Positions 42,513 to 51,761 of a stretch of 64,000 bases of DNA are shown here, piece by piece. The notes beneath the pieces were generated by a model, which was given only the letters and a program-made list of their open reading frames with translations, had not been told where the DNA came from and ran no database searches. This stretch comes from [Actinomadura] parvosata subsp. kistnae. Its GTDB lineage: Bacteria; Actinomycetota; Actinomycetes; Streptosporangiales; Streptosporangiaceae. Position 1 is the stretch's first letter; every line of letters starts with the position of its first letter. The position numbers were made by a program, and so were the translations under genes. The stretch spans positions 1,426,001 through 1,490,000 of the forward strand of contig NZ_OOHJ01000022.1 in the NCBI RefSeq assembly GCF_900323885.1, given 5' to 3'.

Positions 42513-44021
42513 ATGGCCAGATCACCCTACGGCAACTACGGCCACGCGATCCTGACCGCCGGAGCGCTGCGTACGCCCGGCCGGGTCGCGCTGACGTACT
42601 GCGGCGAGCAGAGCTTCACCTACGACGAGCTGAACAGGAACGTCAACCGCCGCGCCCACGCCCTGCTCGCCGCCGGGATCGCGCCGGGCGCGCGGGTGGC
42701 GGCGCTGCTGAACGAGACGTTGCGGGTGGCCGAGGTCTACCTGGCGCAGGCCAAGATCGGGGCGGTCACGGCGGCGCTGAACCCGTACTGGCCGGCCGAG
42801 ACGCTGCGGGACGTGGTGGCGGCGGCGCGGTGCACGGCGTTCGTGTACGACGCGACGGTGGAGAAGGTGGTCGAGCAGATCAGGCCGTCGCTGCCGGAGG
42901 TGACGGCCTGGATCCACGTACGGGACCTGGAGGGCGGCTCCGACGAGGAGCCGCCGCTGGGCGCCTTCCACGACGACCCGCTGGCGCTGTACTTCACGTC
43001 GGGGACGACCGGCCTGCCCAAGGCGGTCGTGCACACGCACGCGTCGTCGCTGGCCACGGCGCAGATCTGGCTGGACGTGCCGCGCGGCCCCGACTCGGTG
43101 TTCGGGACGGGCGCGATCATCTGGGGCATCGGCTTCCCCGCCATCGCCGGACCCGCGCTCTACGCGGGGATGCGGCTGGTGCTGGAGCAGGACTGGGGGC
43201 CGGCGAACTTCCTGCGGGTCGTCCCGCGCGAACGGGTCACGCACGTGTCGCAGATCCCCTCGTTCTACTCGGCGCTGCTGGCCTCGCCCGACCACGAGGG
43301 CGTGGACCTGTCGTCCATCGAGGTGATCATGCTGGGTGGTGAGCCGCTGACCGCGACCATGCTGGACCGGATCAAGGCCCGGCTGCCACAGGCCGGCGTG
43401 TACTCCTACTACGGGCAGACGGAGGCGCCGTACACCTGCATGGGCCGGGTGGACGACGGCTCCACCCCGCTCGGCTCCTCGGGCCGGGCCCGCACCGGGA
43501 ACGCGGTGCGCGTCACCGGCCCGCACGGCGAGCCGGTCGTCGACACGGTCGGCGAGATCAACCTGGCGGGGCCGCACCGGATGGCCGAGTACGACGGGCT
43601 GCCCGACAGGACGGCCGAGGTGCTGCGCGGCGAGTGGTACGTGGGCGGCGACCTCGGGACCCTCTCCGCCGACGGCGTGCTGCGCGTGCTCGGCCGGCGC
43701 GAGGACGCGATCATCAAGGGCGGGATCTGGACCCAGCCCTCCGTGATCGAGGAGGCGGCCTCCGCCCTGGACGGCGTCGCCGAGGCAGGCGCGACCGGGG
43801 TGCCCGAGGGGGCGGCGGAGCAGGAGGTGCTGCTGGCCGTGGTGCCCAGGGCCGGGCACACCCTCGACGCCTCCAAGCTGGCCCTGGCCCTGGCGGACCT
43901 CCTCCCCGCGCACCAGCGTCCCGACCACATCGTGGTCGCCGAGGAGCTGCCGCACTCGCAGGACGCCTCCGGCGGGCCGGGCAAGCTGCTGCGCAGGAAG
44001 CTCCGCGAGCTGCTGCCGTGA
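42513..44021 (+). CDS. Acyl-CoA synthetase (AMP-forming, class I)
   Basis: A 502-residue ANL ligase with all key motifs: P-loop YFTSGTTGLPKAVVHTH, A5 YSYYGQTEAPYT, hinge region YVGGDLGTLSADGVLRVLGR, and a C-terminal Lys within GGPGKLLRRKLREL. It activates a carboxylic acid as adenylate and transfers it to CoA. Start ATG 42513 with AAGGGAAGG. It is third in the operator F operon and ends with a GTGA overlap to an NDP-forming synthetase. Unlike the ligase-like protein at 29682 it should be fully active. Confidence 0.92.
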   Translation: MARSPYGNYGHAILTAGALRTPGRVALTYCGEQSFTYDELNRNVNRRAHALLAAGIAPGARVAALLNETLRVAEVYLAQAKIGAVTAALNPYWPAETLRDVVAAARCTAFVYDATVEKVVEQIRPSLPEVTAWIHVRDLEGGSDEEPPLGAFHDDPLALYFTSGTTGLPKAVVHTHASSLATAQIWLDVPRGPDSVFGTGAIIWGIGFPAIAGPALYAGMRLVLEQDWGPANFLRVVPRERVTHVSQIPSFYSALLASPDHEGVDLSSIEVIMLGGEPLTATMLDRIKARLPQAGVYSYYGQTEAPYTCMGRVDDGSTPLGSSGRARTGNAVRVTGPHGEPVVDTVGEINLAGPHRMAEYDGLPDRTAEVLRGEWYVGGDLGTLSADGVLRVLGRREDAIIKGGIWTQPSVIEEAASALDGVAEAGATGVPEGAAEQEVLLAVVPRAGHTLDASKLALALADLLPAHQRPDHIVVAEELPHSQDASGGPGKLLRRKLRELLP

Positions 44022-46093
44022 CCGCCGGCCCGTACGAGCACGAGGTCAAGGCGCTGCTCGCGCAGGCCGGGGTGCCGGTGCCGCGCGGGGTCGTGGTGCG
44101 CGGGGATGATTTCGGGGCGGCGCGGGAGCTGGCCGGGCCGCTGGTGCTGAAGGCGTTCGGGCCGGGGCTGACGCACAAGTCCGAGGCCGGGGCGGTCGTG
44201 CTGGGGCTGGCGTACGAGGAGCTGCCCGACGCGGCGGCCCGGATGCGGGCCCGGCTGGAGCCCGCCGGGTTCCTGGTCGAGGAGCAGGCCGAGGCCGGGG
44301 TCGAGCTGATCGTGGGGCTGGTGCGGGACCCGGCGTTCGGCCCCGTGCTGCTCGCCGGCCTGGGCGGGGTGTGGACGGAGGCGCTGCGCGACACGGCGCT
44401 GCTGCTCTGCCCGATCACGGAGCGGGACGCGCGGCGGGCGCTGGCGTCCCTGCGCGGGGCGCCGCTGCTGGACGGGTGGCGCGGCGGGCCGCCCGTGGAC
44501 GTGGACGCGGTCGTCAAGCTGCTGATGGCGGTGGGCGGGGCCGGGGGGTTGTGGGAACGGCTGGAGCTGGGCGAGTTCGAGCTGAACCCGGTCATCGCGG
44601 GCCCGTCGGGCGTGATCGCGGTGGACGCCCGACACCTCCCCGCCGACCGCACGACCAGCTCCCCGACGCGGCCGGTGGAGCGGGCGGGCGGCTTTCTGCG
44701 GCTTTTCGAGCCGAAGGCGGTGGCCGTCGTCGGGGCGTCCACGTCGCGGCCGAACTTCGGGAACATGTTCCTCGGCTTCTACCGCGACGCCGGCGTGCCG
44801 CTGGTGGCCGTGCACCCCACCGCCACGGAGGTCGCCGGGGTGCCCGCCGTGCCGTCGCTCGCGCACGCGGACGTGGACTACGCCCTGGTCGCCGTGCCCG
44901 CCGAGCGGTGCGCCGAGGTGGTGCGGCAGGCGCGGGCGGTGCCGTTCACGCAGGTGATGAGCGGCGGGTTCGGCGAGGCGGGGCGGCCGGACCTGGAGGC
45001 GGAGCTGGCCGCGGCGGCGCGGGCGGCGGGGACGCGGCTGCTCGGCCCCAACTGCATGGGCGTGTACTGCCCGAAGGGGCGCCAGACGTTCGTCGGCGGC
45101 GGGCTGGGCCCGCCGGGGACGGTGGCGCTGATCTCCCAGAGCGGCGGCCTGGCCGGCGAGGTGATCAAGGTCGGGGAGCGGCGGGGGCTGGCGTTCAGCC
45201 GGGTCGTCACCGTCGGGAACGCCGCCGACGTCACCCCCGCCGAGCTGCTGCGCTGGCTGGCGCGCGACGACGAGACGCGGGCGGTCGGGCTGTACCTGGA
45301 GGACCCGAGAGACGGCCGGGAGCTGTACGAGGCGCTGCGTGACCTCGGCAAGCCCGTCGTGCTGCTGGTCGGCGGGCGCAGCGGGCAGGGGCAGCGGGCG
45401 GCGGCCTCCCACACCGGCGGCATGGTGAGCGACCGGCGCATCTGGGAGGCGGTGGCCGAGCAGACGGGGGCGACGCTGGTGTCCGGGCAGGACGACCTGA
45501 TCGGGGTCCTGGCCTACTTCCATACGCACGGCTCGCGAGGCCCCGGTGGGGAGCAGGTGCTGGTGGTGGGGCCGAGCGGGGGTGCGAGCGTGCTGGCCGC
45601 GGACGCGTTCGACCGGGCCGGGGTGCGGCTCGATCCGCTGCCGGCCGGCCGCCTGGACGCGTTGCGCGCGCTCGGGGTGGTGGCGGCGGGCAACCCGCTG
45701 GAGGTGCCGGTGGGGCCGCTGGGCAGGGCCGGGCTGGTGGCCGACGTGATCGACGTGCTCGCGGGTCCACACCAGGACGTGGTGACGGGTCCGCACGGGG
45801 GTGTGGCGGCCGGGCCGTACCGAGATGTGGTGGCGCATGTGAACGTGCAGGCGTTCTTCACGTACGGGACCGCCCCCGAGCCCCTGTACGCCTACGCGCG
45901 CGCCCTCGCGGACGCCCAGGCCGCGCGCCCGAGCCTGCGGATCACCCTGGTGACCAGGAACGGCGAGTGCGCCCCCGCGGGCGTGGTGGACGAGGTGGAC
46001 CGGATCGCGGCGGCGGCGGGCATTCCCGTCTACCGCACCATGGAGGCGGCCGCCGTGGCCGTCGCGGCAGGAGGACGCTATGGGGCTGCTTGA
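44018..46093 (+). CDS. NDP-forming acyl-CoA synthetase (ACD/Pat-like), ATP-grasp first
   Basis: A 691-residue fusion. Residues 1-210 are an ATP-grasp beta subunit (PLVLKAFGPGLTHKSEAGAV; NPVIAG), and about 225-690 hold the CoA-binding and succinyl-CoA-synthetase-like domains (FEPKAVAVVGAS; SQSGGLAGEVIKVGERRG; phospho-His loop AASHTGGM). Such proteins make acyl-CoA with ADP plus phosphate or work in reverse. The ATP-grasp-first order and a Gly/Val/Asp low-complexity insert near residue 588 are notable. Start GTG 44018. Two CoA ligases of different mechanism in one operon suggest two acids, e.g. substrate and released propionate or acetate. Confidence 0.9.
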   Translation: MTAGPYEHEVKALLAQAGVPVPRGVVVRGDDFGAARELAGPLVLKAFGPGLTHKSEAGAVVLGLAYEELPDAAARMRARLEPAGFLVEEQAEAGVELIVGLVRDPAFGPVLLAGLGGVWTEALRDTALLLCPITERDARRALASLRGAPLLDGWRGGPPVDVDAVVKLLMAVGGAGGLWERLELGEFELNPVIAGPSGVIAVDARHLPADRTTSSPTRPVERAGGFLRLFEPKAVAVVGASTSRPNFGNMFLGFYRDAGVPLVAVHPTATEVAGVPAVPSLAHADVDYALVAVPAERCAEVVRQARAVPFTQVMSGGFGEAGRPDLEAELAAAARAAGTRLLGPNCMGVYCPKGRQTFVGGGLGPPGTVALISQSGGLAGEVIKVGERRGLAFSRVVTVGNAADVTPAELLRWLARDDETRAVGLYLEDPRDGRELYEALRDLGKPVVLLVGGRSGQGQRAAASHTGGMVSDRRIWEAVAEQTGATLVSGQDDLIGVLAYFHTHGSRGPGGEQVLVVGPSGGASVLAADAFDRAGVRLDPLPAGRLDALRALGVVAAGNPLEVPVGPLGRAGLVADVIDVLAGPHQDVVTGPHGGVAAGPYRDVVAHVNVQAFFTYGTAPEPLYAYARALADAQAARPSLRITLVTRNGECAPAGVVDEVDRIAAAAGIPVYRTMEAAAVAVAAGGRYGAA

Positions 46094-46829
46094 CGGCAAG
46101 GTGGCGCTGATCACGGGCGGGGCGCGGGGCATGGGGGCGGCGCACGTGCGGCTGTTCCTGGAGGAGGGCGCGCGGGTGGTGTTCGGGGACGTGCTGGACG
46201 AGGAGGGCAAGGCGCTGGCGGAGGAGACGGGCGCCACGTACCTGCGGCACGACGTGACGAGCCCCGAGGAGTGGGAGCGGGCCGTGGGGACGGCCGTGGA
46301 GCAGTACGGCAAGCTGGACGTTCTGGTGAACAACGCCGGGATCCTGAAATTTCGCCGCATTCAGGAAATGTCGCTGGAGGACTTCGACCGGGTGATCGGC
46401 GTGAACCTCAAGGGCACCTGGCTGGGCATCAAGGCCGTCATCGAGCCCATGAAGGCGGCCGGGCGCGGCTCGATCGTGAACATCTCCTCCATCGAGGGCT
46501 ACGTCGGCGCCGAGGGGTTGTCGGCGTACTCGGCGTCGAAGTTCGGCGTCCGGGGGGTCACGAAGTCGGCGGCGCGGGAGCTGGCCAGGTTCAAGATCAG
46601 GGTGAACTCGGTGCACCCGGGCGCGATCAACACCGCCATGGCCCTCGACCCGGACATCGCGCGCGAGGTCGACGCGGAGGCGTTCGTGAAGTCGATGGTG
46701 ATCAAGCGCTTCGCCAAGCCGGTGGAGGTCTCCCATGTGGTGGCGTTCCTGGCCTCGGACCGGGCGAGCTACTGCACGGGCAGCGAGGTCACGGTGGACG
46801 GGGGCCTGCTGACCGGCGCAGGATACTGA
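46080..46829 (+). CDS. Short-chain dehydrogenase (hydroxysteroid dehydrogenase-like)
   Basis: A 249-residue SDR resembling 3alpha/20beta-hydroxysteroid dehydrogenase: GGARGMGAAHVRLF, NNAG, NISSIEGYVG, AYSASKFG (YxxxK), HPGAINTAMA, and SEVTVDGGLL at the C-terminus. Start ATG 46080, 14 bases inside the synthetase gene, behind GGAGG. Last gene of the operator F operon. It likely oxidises a cyclic alcohol or hydroxyacyl-CoA with NAD. Similarity to steroid enzymes is suggestive but not specific. Confidence 0.9.
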   Translation: MGLLDGKVALITGGARGMGAAHVRLFLEEGARVVFGDVLDEEGKALAEETGATYLRHDVTSPEEWERAVGTAVEQYGKLDVLVNNAGILKFRRIQEMSLEDFDRVIGVNLKGTWLGIKAVIEPMKAAGRGSIVNISSIEGYVGAEGLSAYSASKFGVRGVTKSAARELARFKIRVNSVHPGAINTAMALDPDIAREVDAEAFVKSMVIKRFAKPVEVSHVVAFLASDRASYCTGSEVTVDGGLLTGAGY

Positions 46830-47092
46830 GACCTCACCTCAAGGTAGATCTTTTAGGGTTAAACCACGTAGCCCCGGACATTTCTGGCAACATCTCTGAC
46901 CTGCGGTTTCCAACCCGGAAGAGGCCCCACCTCTCCGGGGGACGGTCTTGAGCTGGGGTTACGGCTTGGTAACCTCACTGAGCACGGAAGACGACAGGCC
47001 ACCGGTTTTGTCACACCAGTCCCGGGTTCCCCTCCTTACCCAGTGCTGCGTGGACAAACCCGGTCTTGCCCGGAAGGTGCCCCCATACTTCC
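46830..47092 (+). ncRNA. Structured 5' leader of the CHAP gene (possible riboswitch)
   Basis: A 263-base gap with no credible gene. Two stable hairpins lie in tandem: 46914-46939 (CCCGG-A-AGAGG / CCTCT-CCGGG, loop CCCCA) and 46955-46976 (GGGGTTAC / GTAACCTC, loop GGCTTG). Between them is CGGGGGACGG. The placement before a cell-wall hydrolase-type gene, plus the GGGGGACGG, GGGGTTA and CGACAG elements in the order found in ydaO RNAs, makes a cyclic-di-AMP riboswitch my first guess. AT-rich 46850-46880 may hold its promoter. Class not confirmed. Confidence 0.45.
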
Positions 47093-49198
47093 ATGACGCC
47101 AGAGATCCAGAAGTACATCGAACTGCTCGAGAGCCAGCTCGGGTATGCGGAGAAGTCCGGGTCGTACACCAAGTTCGGCGACTGGTACGGCAAGAACGTC
47201 GAGTTCGACGCCGACTACAGCTCCGCGCCGTGGTGCGACATGTACCTCTCGTGGGCCGCGCACAAGCTCGGCTACGAGGACTGGATCGGGCAGTTCGCGT
47301 GGACGGTGGCGCACGCGAAGTGGTTCAAGGAGCAGGGGGCGTGGGGCAAGACGCCCAAGCCCGGCGCGTTCGTCTTCTACGACTGGAGCGGCTCCAACGA
47401 CATCGACAACATCGACCACGTCGGCATCGTGACGAAGGTCGAGGGCGACACGATCCACACCATCGAGGGCAACATCGACGGTGGCGTCGCCAAGCGCAAG
47501 GAACGTGACACGAGCAAGGTGGTCGGCTACGGCTACCCCGACCGGGTCAAGGAGCGCCTCGACGCGGCCGCCGCGAAGAAGGCCAGGAAGCAGGCCGGCC
47601 AGGATGGCACGATCCAGCTCGGCGAGGAGTCGCTCGCCTCGATGATCCCCCGGGGCGACACCGGGCGTTCCGCCCAGGTCCCCCTCGACGGGGGCCGGAT
47701 CCAGTCGCAGGACCCCGGCCGGGCGCAGACGCCGTCCACGGGGCAGGTCGAGGGCCAGACCCCGGCCGAGGCCCAGGGCCGCGCGGACCGACAGACCTCC
47801 CCCTCCACGCAGACCGGACGCTCCGACTCCACCCTGACCGGCCGCTCCGGCGCCACCTCGGACGCCGCGCCGCAGCAGCAGGCGGCCACCGCGCCCCGCG
47901 CCGGCTCGACCTCGGCTCCGCGCCCGGCCGCCACCCAGCAGAGCCCGCAGACCGGCGCCTCCCCCGCGCCCGGCACGGTCAAGAAGGGCAAGCACGCCAA
48001 GCCCGCCACGGCCGACACCGAGGCGGCCACCGCCGAGCCGCTCCCGGCCCACGGCGACGCCTCCGCCACCGGCCCGCTGCCCGCCATCAACTCGCCGACG
48101 CTGATCGGCTCGGCCCTGGTCGCCGCGCTCGCGCTGCTCGCCGTGGCCAAGACCCGCCGCCTGCGCCTGAGCACGGCCGGCGCGACCGCCGGCAAGCCGG
48201 CGCGACCGTCCCGCGCCAAGGGCCGCCGCCGCCGTCGCGGGCCCGCCCCGGTGACCGCCACCGCCAAGACGGCCGTGGAGCTCCAGGAGAGCGCCGACCG
48301 CCTGGCCACCGCGGCCGCCCTGCGCTCCCTCACCGCCGCGAACGCCGCTTCGGACGTCCTGGCCTCGGCGACCGCCTCGAACCTCCGTCACGGGGTCCGG
48401 GCGGGCGGCGCCCGGCACCGCAAGCTCCCGTTCGAGACCAGGCCGTTCGACCTGTCCACGGACGCGCCCCGCCACCACACCCACGAGCGCCCCACCCACG
48501 AGCACCACCCGCACGAGCGCCCGGCCCACGAGCACCCGGCCCACGAGCACCACGGGTCGGAGCACCACGCGGGCGGCCGCCACACCGCCGGGCACCACGA
48601 GCCGCGCCGCCGCACCCCCGGCCACCGCCGCCGCCCCGCCTCCGAAGCCGCGTTCACCTTCGAGACCCCGTTCACCTCCGAGGCCGCGTTCACCTCCGAA
48701 GCCGCGTTCACCTCCGAGGCCGCGTTCACCCCCGCCTTCGACAGCGAGCCCTACGAGCCGGACCTCGACCTGAGCCGCTTCGCGTTCACCGAGCACACGG
48801 GCCCGCTGGAGCGCATCACGTTCACCGACGAGACGGGCCCGGTGGAGGTCGTGCTCGACACGGGCCCGCTGCGGCGCGTCGTGGACACCGGCCCGTTCGA
48901 GCGGATCGTCATCCCGGGCGCGAGCAGCGCGTTCGACGCGTTCAGCCCGCCGCGCCGCAGGGGCGGCGGCGACGGCACGACCGCGCCCGACCCCCGCGCC
49001 TACCGGGGCAGGCGCAGGCGCGCCGCCATCGCCGCCGCCGAGGAGCACGCCGGGTTCGCGCCCGACCTGCCCCTCAGGGGCCGCCGCCATCGCCGCACGC
49101 GTACGGACGACGAGCACCGCCTGGTCGGCGGGGCCGCCACCGCGCCTGACCGGAAGGCGGGGAACTCCGCCCGCACGATCACCGTTGACCCGCTGTAG
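47093..49198 (+). CDS. CHAP-domain protein with one membrane helix and His-rich tail
   Basis: A 701-residue protein. Residues 1-150 are a CHAP amidase/endopeptidase domain with Cys48 (SAPWCDMYLSWAAHKLG), His109 (DHVGIVTK) and acid/Asn in IEGNIDGG. There is no signal peptide. A Gln/Thr/Ser-rich linker, one membrane helix at about 340-358 (LIGSALVAALALLAV), a basic stretch, a His/Glu-rich segment (many HEHH/HERP units) and FTSEAA repeats follow. CHAP enzymes cut peptidoglycan, but topology here is odd: without an export signal the catalytic end should reach the wall only if the helix acts as anchor in an N-out sense. Start ATG 47093; frame open upstream into the leader. Confidence 0.82.
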   Translation: MTPEIQKYIELLESQLGYAEKSGSYTKFGDWYGKNVEFDADYSSAPWCDMYLSWAAHKLGYEDWIGQFAWTVAHAKWFKEQGAWGKTPKPGAFVFYDWSGSNDIDNIDHVGIVTKVEGDTIHTIEGNIDGGVAKRKERDTSKVVGYGYPDRVKERLDAAAAKKARKQAGQDGTIQLGEESLASMIPRGDTGRSAQVPLDGGRIQSQDPGRAQTPSTGQVEGQTPAEAQGRADRQTSPSTQTGRSDSTLTGRSGATSDAAPQQQAATAPRAGSTSAPRPAATQQSPQTGASPAPGTVKKGKHAKPATADTEAATAEPLPAHGDASATGPLPAINSPTLIGSALVAALALLAVAKTRRLRLSTAGATAGKPARPSRAKGRRRRRGPAPVTATAKTAVELQESADRLATAAALRSLTAANAASDVLASATASNLRHGVRAGGARHRKLPFETRPFDLSTDAPRHHTHERPTHEHHPHERPAHEHPAHEHHGSEHHAGGRHTAGHHEPRRRTPGHRRRPASEAAFTFETPFTSEAAFTSEAAFTSEAAFTPAFDSEPYEPDLDLSRFAFTEHTGPLERITFTDETGPVEVVLDTGPLRRVVDTGPFERIVIPGASSAFDAFSPPRRRGGGDGTTAPDPRAYRGRRRRAAIAAAEEHAGFAPDLPLRGRRHRRTRTDDEHRLVGGAATAPDRKAGNSARTITVDPL

Positions 49199-49229
49199 CG
49201 GAAGACCGATACGCGCAGATTGGGGTCAC

Positions 49230-50006
49230 TTGTCGCCAGCCGTCCTCCGTGCCCTCCTCACCGGCGTGGCCGTCCTCCTGGCGGCGGGATGCGGCGCCAC
49301 CGCGTCCCCGCAGCGGCGACCGGCCGACACCGTCCCCACCCGGACGGCGCAACGGGACCAGAGCACGCAGGACCACGCCGAGATCTGCGTCGAGGACCGG
49401 ACGCGGGTCAGGACGGAGGACCAGCGCTGCGACGATCGGCAGCGCGGCCACTCCTGGTACTACGTGCCCCTGTCCGCGACGGTCCCCGCGATCGGGCGGA
49501 AGGCGGCCTCCGGCCTGCCCTACGCGCCGCCCGGGCGGGCGTACCGGGCGGTGCGGAAGGGCGGCAGCGGGCAGGGCGTGCTCATCGTCGACGACCGGGA
49601 CCGCGTCGAGATCTGCGTCCAGGTCTCCACCCGCGTCCGCGTGCCGGACGAGCGGTGCGAGGACCTGCTCGACGGCTACGCGTGGTACTACCTGGTGATC
49701 GACCGGCGGATCCCGGCCGTGGGCAAGCGCGCCGAGCGCGGTTCGTACCTGCCACCCAGGCAGCTGACGACGTATCGGGCGCGGCGCGACGGCGGCAAGG
49801 GCGGCACGGCGGCGATCCGGCCGGAGACGGACGAGCCGCGCCCCACGCCGACGCCCACGGCCACCGCCAAGAAGCCGTCCACCAGGGCGACCGCCCGCCC
49901 CACCCCGACGAGGCCGACCACGAGGCCGACGACGAAGCCGACCACGAAGCCGCGCGAGTGCCGCACGGTCAGGAGCGGCGGCAGGGCCACTACGCGCTGC
50001 TCGTGA
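49230..50006 (+). CDS. Lipoprotein with two repeated domains, unknown function
   Basis: A 258-residue lipoprotein: TTG 49230 start gives a signal ending in LLAAGC (Cys21); GGGG lies just upstream. Two homologous segments follow, AEICVEDRTRVRTEDQRC...WYYVPL and VEICVQVSTRVRVPDERC...WYYLVI, each with two Cys and a WYY motif, about 80 residues apart. The C-terminus is a Pro/Thr/Lys-rich wall-type tail. It lies 31 bases after the CHAP gene and may be co-expressed. No named domain recognised. Its end overlaps the convergent LLM gene by 17 bp. Confidence 0.75.
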   Translation: MSPAVLRALLTGVAVLLAAGCGATASPQRRPADTVPTRTAQRDQSTQDHAEICVEDRTRVRTEDQRCDDRQRGHSWYYVPLSATVPAIGRKAASGLPYAPPGRAYRAVRKGGSGQGVLIVDDRDRVEICVQVSTRVRVPDERCEDLLDGYAWYYLVIDRRIPAVGKRAERGSYLPPRQLTTYRARRDGGKGGTAAIRPETDEPRPTPTPTATAKKPSTRATARPTPTRPTTRPTTKPTTKPRECRTVRSGGRATTRCS

Positions 50007-50820
50007 GGCCGTACTCGGCGGCGAAGGCGGCCAGCCCCGCCACCGCGTCCCTGCTGCGCCGCCACGGCCGCACGATCAGCCGCTCCACCCCGAGCGCCGC
50101 CCAGCCGGCCACCTCGCCGGGCGAGGCCAGCTCGTACGCGTGCGCCGTCACCGGCACCCCGTCCCCCAGCCGGGCGAGGGCCGCCAGCCGCGGCTTGATC
50201 GATTCGAGGGTGTGCGGCATGCTGATCCACCCGTCGCACAGGGTGGCCGCGCGGCGCAGGGCGGCGGCCGACTCTCCGCCCGCGAGCACGGGCAGCCGCC
50301 GCTGCACCGGCTTGGGCTCGAAGGCGACCTCGGGAAAGGCGTAGAACCTGCCGGTGTGGGTGACCAGGGGCTCGCTCCAGAGCCGCCGGACCACCTCGAT
50401 CGCCTCGTCCAGCCGCGCCCCCCTGGTCGCGAACGGCACGCCCGCCGCCTCCCACTCCCCCCGGTACCAGCCCGCGCCGACGCCGCAGACGGCCCGCCCG
50501 GAGGAGACGACGTCGAGGGTGGCGAACGCGCGGGCCGAGACAAACGGGTGGCGCAGCGCGAGGAGCTGCACGGCCGTGCCGAGCCGGACGCGGGTGGTGA
50601 AGGCGGCCAGCCAGCACAGGTACGCGGGCGCGTCGAACAGCGGCGTCTGCGGCTTGATCCCGGGGTCGGAGGTGCCCGGGTAGACGGCCAGGGACAGGTC
50701 CGTGGCGAAGACGAGGTGCTCGGGCAGCCACACCGACTCGAACCCCAGCTCGTCGGCCGCCACCGCCACGTCCTTCCAGGCGGCGGGGTGCAGGAGGCCG
50801 AGGGGGACGCCGAACTTCAC
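49990..50820 (-). CDS. LLM-class F420-dependent oxidoreductase (Rv2161c/TIGR03619-like)
   Basis: A 276-residue F420-type luciferase-like protein. KFGVPLGLLHPAAWKDVAV at the N-terminus, SVWLPEHLVF, GTAVQLLALRHPFVSARAFAT and GVGAGWYRGEWEAAGVPF are typical. Start GTG 50820 overlaps the stop of the ACAD small subunit (GTGA), so it is third gene in the acyl-CoA dehydrogenase operon under site G. It probably supplies a reduction or oxygenation on a CoA-bound or ketone intermediate using reduced F420 or FMN. Confidence 0.9.
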   Translation of the reverse strand: MKFGVPLGLLHPAAWKDVAVAADELGFESVWLPEHLVFATDLSLAVYPGTSDPGIKPQTPLFDAPAYLCWLAAFTTRVRLGTAVQLLALRHPFVSARAFATLDVVSSGRAVCGVGAGWYRGEWEAAGVPFATRGARLDEAIEVVRRLWSEPLVTHTGRFYAFPEVAFEPKPVQRRLPVLAGGESAAALRRAATLCDGWISMPHTLESIKPRLAALARLGDGVPVTAHAYELASPGEVAGWAALGVERLIVRPWRRSRDAVAGLAAFAAEYGLTSSA

Positions 50821-51761
50821 GGGCGCCTCCCCACGATCGCGACCCGGAGGCGTTCGCGGTGGGCGGCGGTGGTGCTGTACGCCATGGACAGCGACCAGGC
50901 GCGTGCCAGCCAGAACCGCAGGTCCAGCTCCTCGGTGTAGCCGATGGCGCCGTGGACCTGCAGCGCGACCCGGGCGGCGAGCGTGGCTGCCTCGCCGGCG
51001 GCGGCCTTGGCGGCGCTCGCGTCCCGCTCGGCGGCATCTGTCTCCAGGGTCAGGGCGGCCCGGTACACCAGCGGCGCGGCGAACTCGACGGCCACGGCCA
51101 CGTCGGCGAGCTGGTGCTTGACGGCCTGGAACGAGCCGATGGGCGCGCCGAACTGGGTGCGTACGCGCGCGTAGGCGACGGCGGTGGACAGCAGCTCCCT
51201 GGCGACCCCGACGAGCTGCGCGGCGGTGGCCACCGTGCCCCGCAGCAGCGCCGGGCCCACGGGCGCGGGCAAGGGCTCGGAGCGCGCGTAACGCACCTCG
51301 AACAGCGGCCGGGCCGGATCCACGCCGCGCCGGGGCTCCAGGAGCAGGTCGGGTCGGTGGACCACGCGGGCCGCGCCGTCCCTTACCACGATGAGCAGGT
51401 CGGCCAGGTCGGCGTCGGCCGCGTACGCCTGCCCCGGCGGCAGCACCCCGACGCACACCGCGCCGGAGGCCAGCTTGGGCACGCCGGCCAGCAGGGACGG
51501 CGCCACCACGGCGGTCTCCACGACCGGGCCGGGCAGGCAGGCGCGCCCGGTCTCCTCCAGGGCGGGCAGCACGTCCACGAGCGCGAGCCCGAGCCCGTCG
51601 GCCTCCTCGGGCAGCAGCAGCCCGAAGAACCCCAGGCCGGCGAGCTGGTCCCAGGAGGGCCTGCGTGCCGTCCGGAGCGCGGCGGGCGGGCAGTGCGTCC
51701 GCAGCACGTCCCGGACGGTCGCGGCCAGTGCGAGCTGGTCGTCGTCGAAGCCGAAGTTCAT
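50817..51761 (-). CDS. Acyl-CoA dehydrogenase, small-subunit type
   Basis: A 314-residue acyl-CoA dehydrogenase-fold protein, shorter than the 380-400 usual for a full enzyme. Residues 1-100 are the N-terminal helical domain (DDQLALAATVRDVLRTHCPP), a diminished middle domain, and a C-terminal domain with RTQFGAPIGSFQAVKHQLAD and ALQVHGAIGYTEELDLRFWLARA. In sterol side-chain catabolism such proteins pair as alpha2beta2 with a second ACAD (FadE28/29-type). Start ATG 51761 overlaps the stop of the large subunit by ATGA. Confidence 0.88.
   Translation of the reverse strand: MNFGFDDDQLALAATVRDVLRTHCPPAALRTARRPSWDQLAGLGFFGLLLPEEADGLGLALVDVLPALEETGRACLPGPVVETAVVAPSLLAGVPKLASGAVCVGVLPPGQAYAADADLADLLIVVRDGAARVVHRPDLLLEPRRGVDPARPLFEVRYARSEPLPAPVGPALLRGTVATAAQLVGVARELLSTAVAYARVRTQFGAPIGSFQAVKHQLADVAVAVEFAAPLVYRAALTLETDAAERDASAAKAAAGEAATLAARVALQVHGAIGYTEELDLRFWLARAWSLSMAYSTTAAHRERLRVAIVGRRP

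Noticed and set aside
46948..47508. Reading frame of 186 codons from within the CHAP leader
   Set aside because: It begins in the second hairpin, has no ribosome site, and past 47093 is the shadow frame of the CHAP domain with Arg-rich text. No domain recognised.
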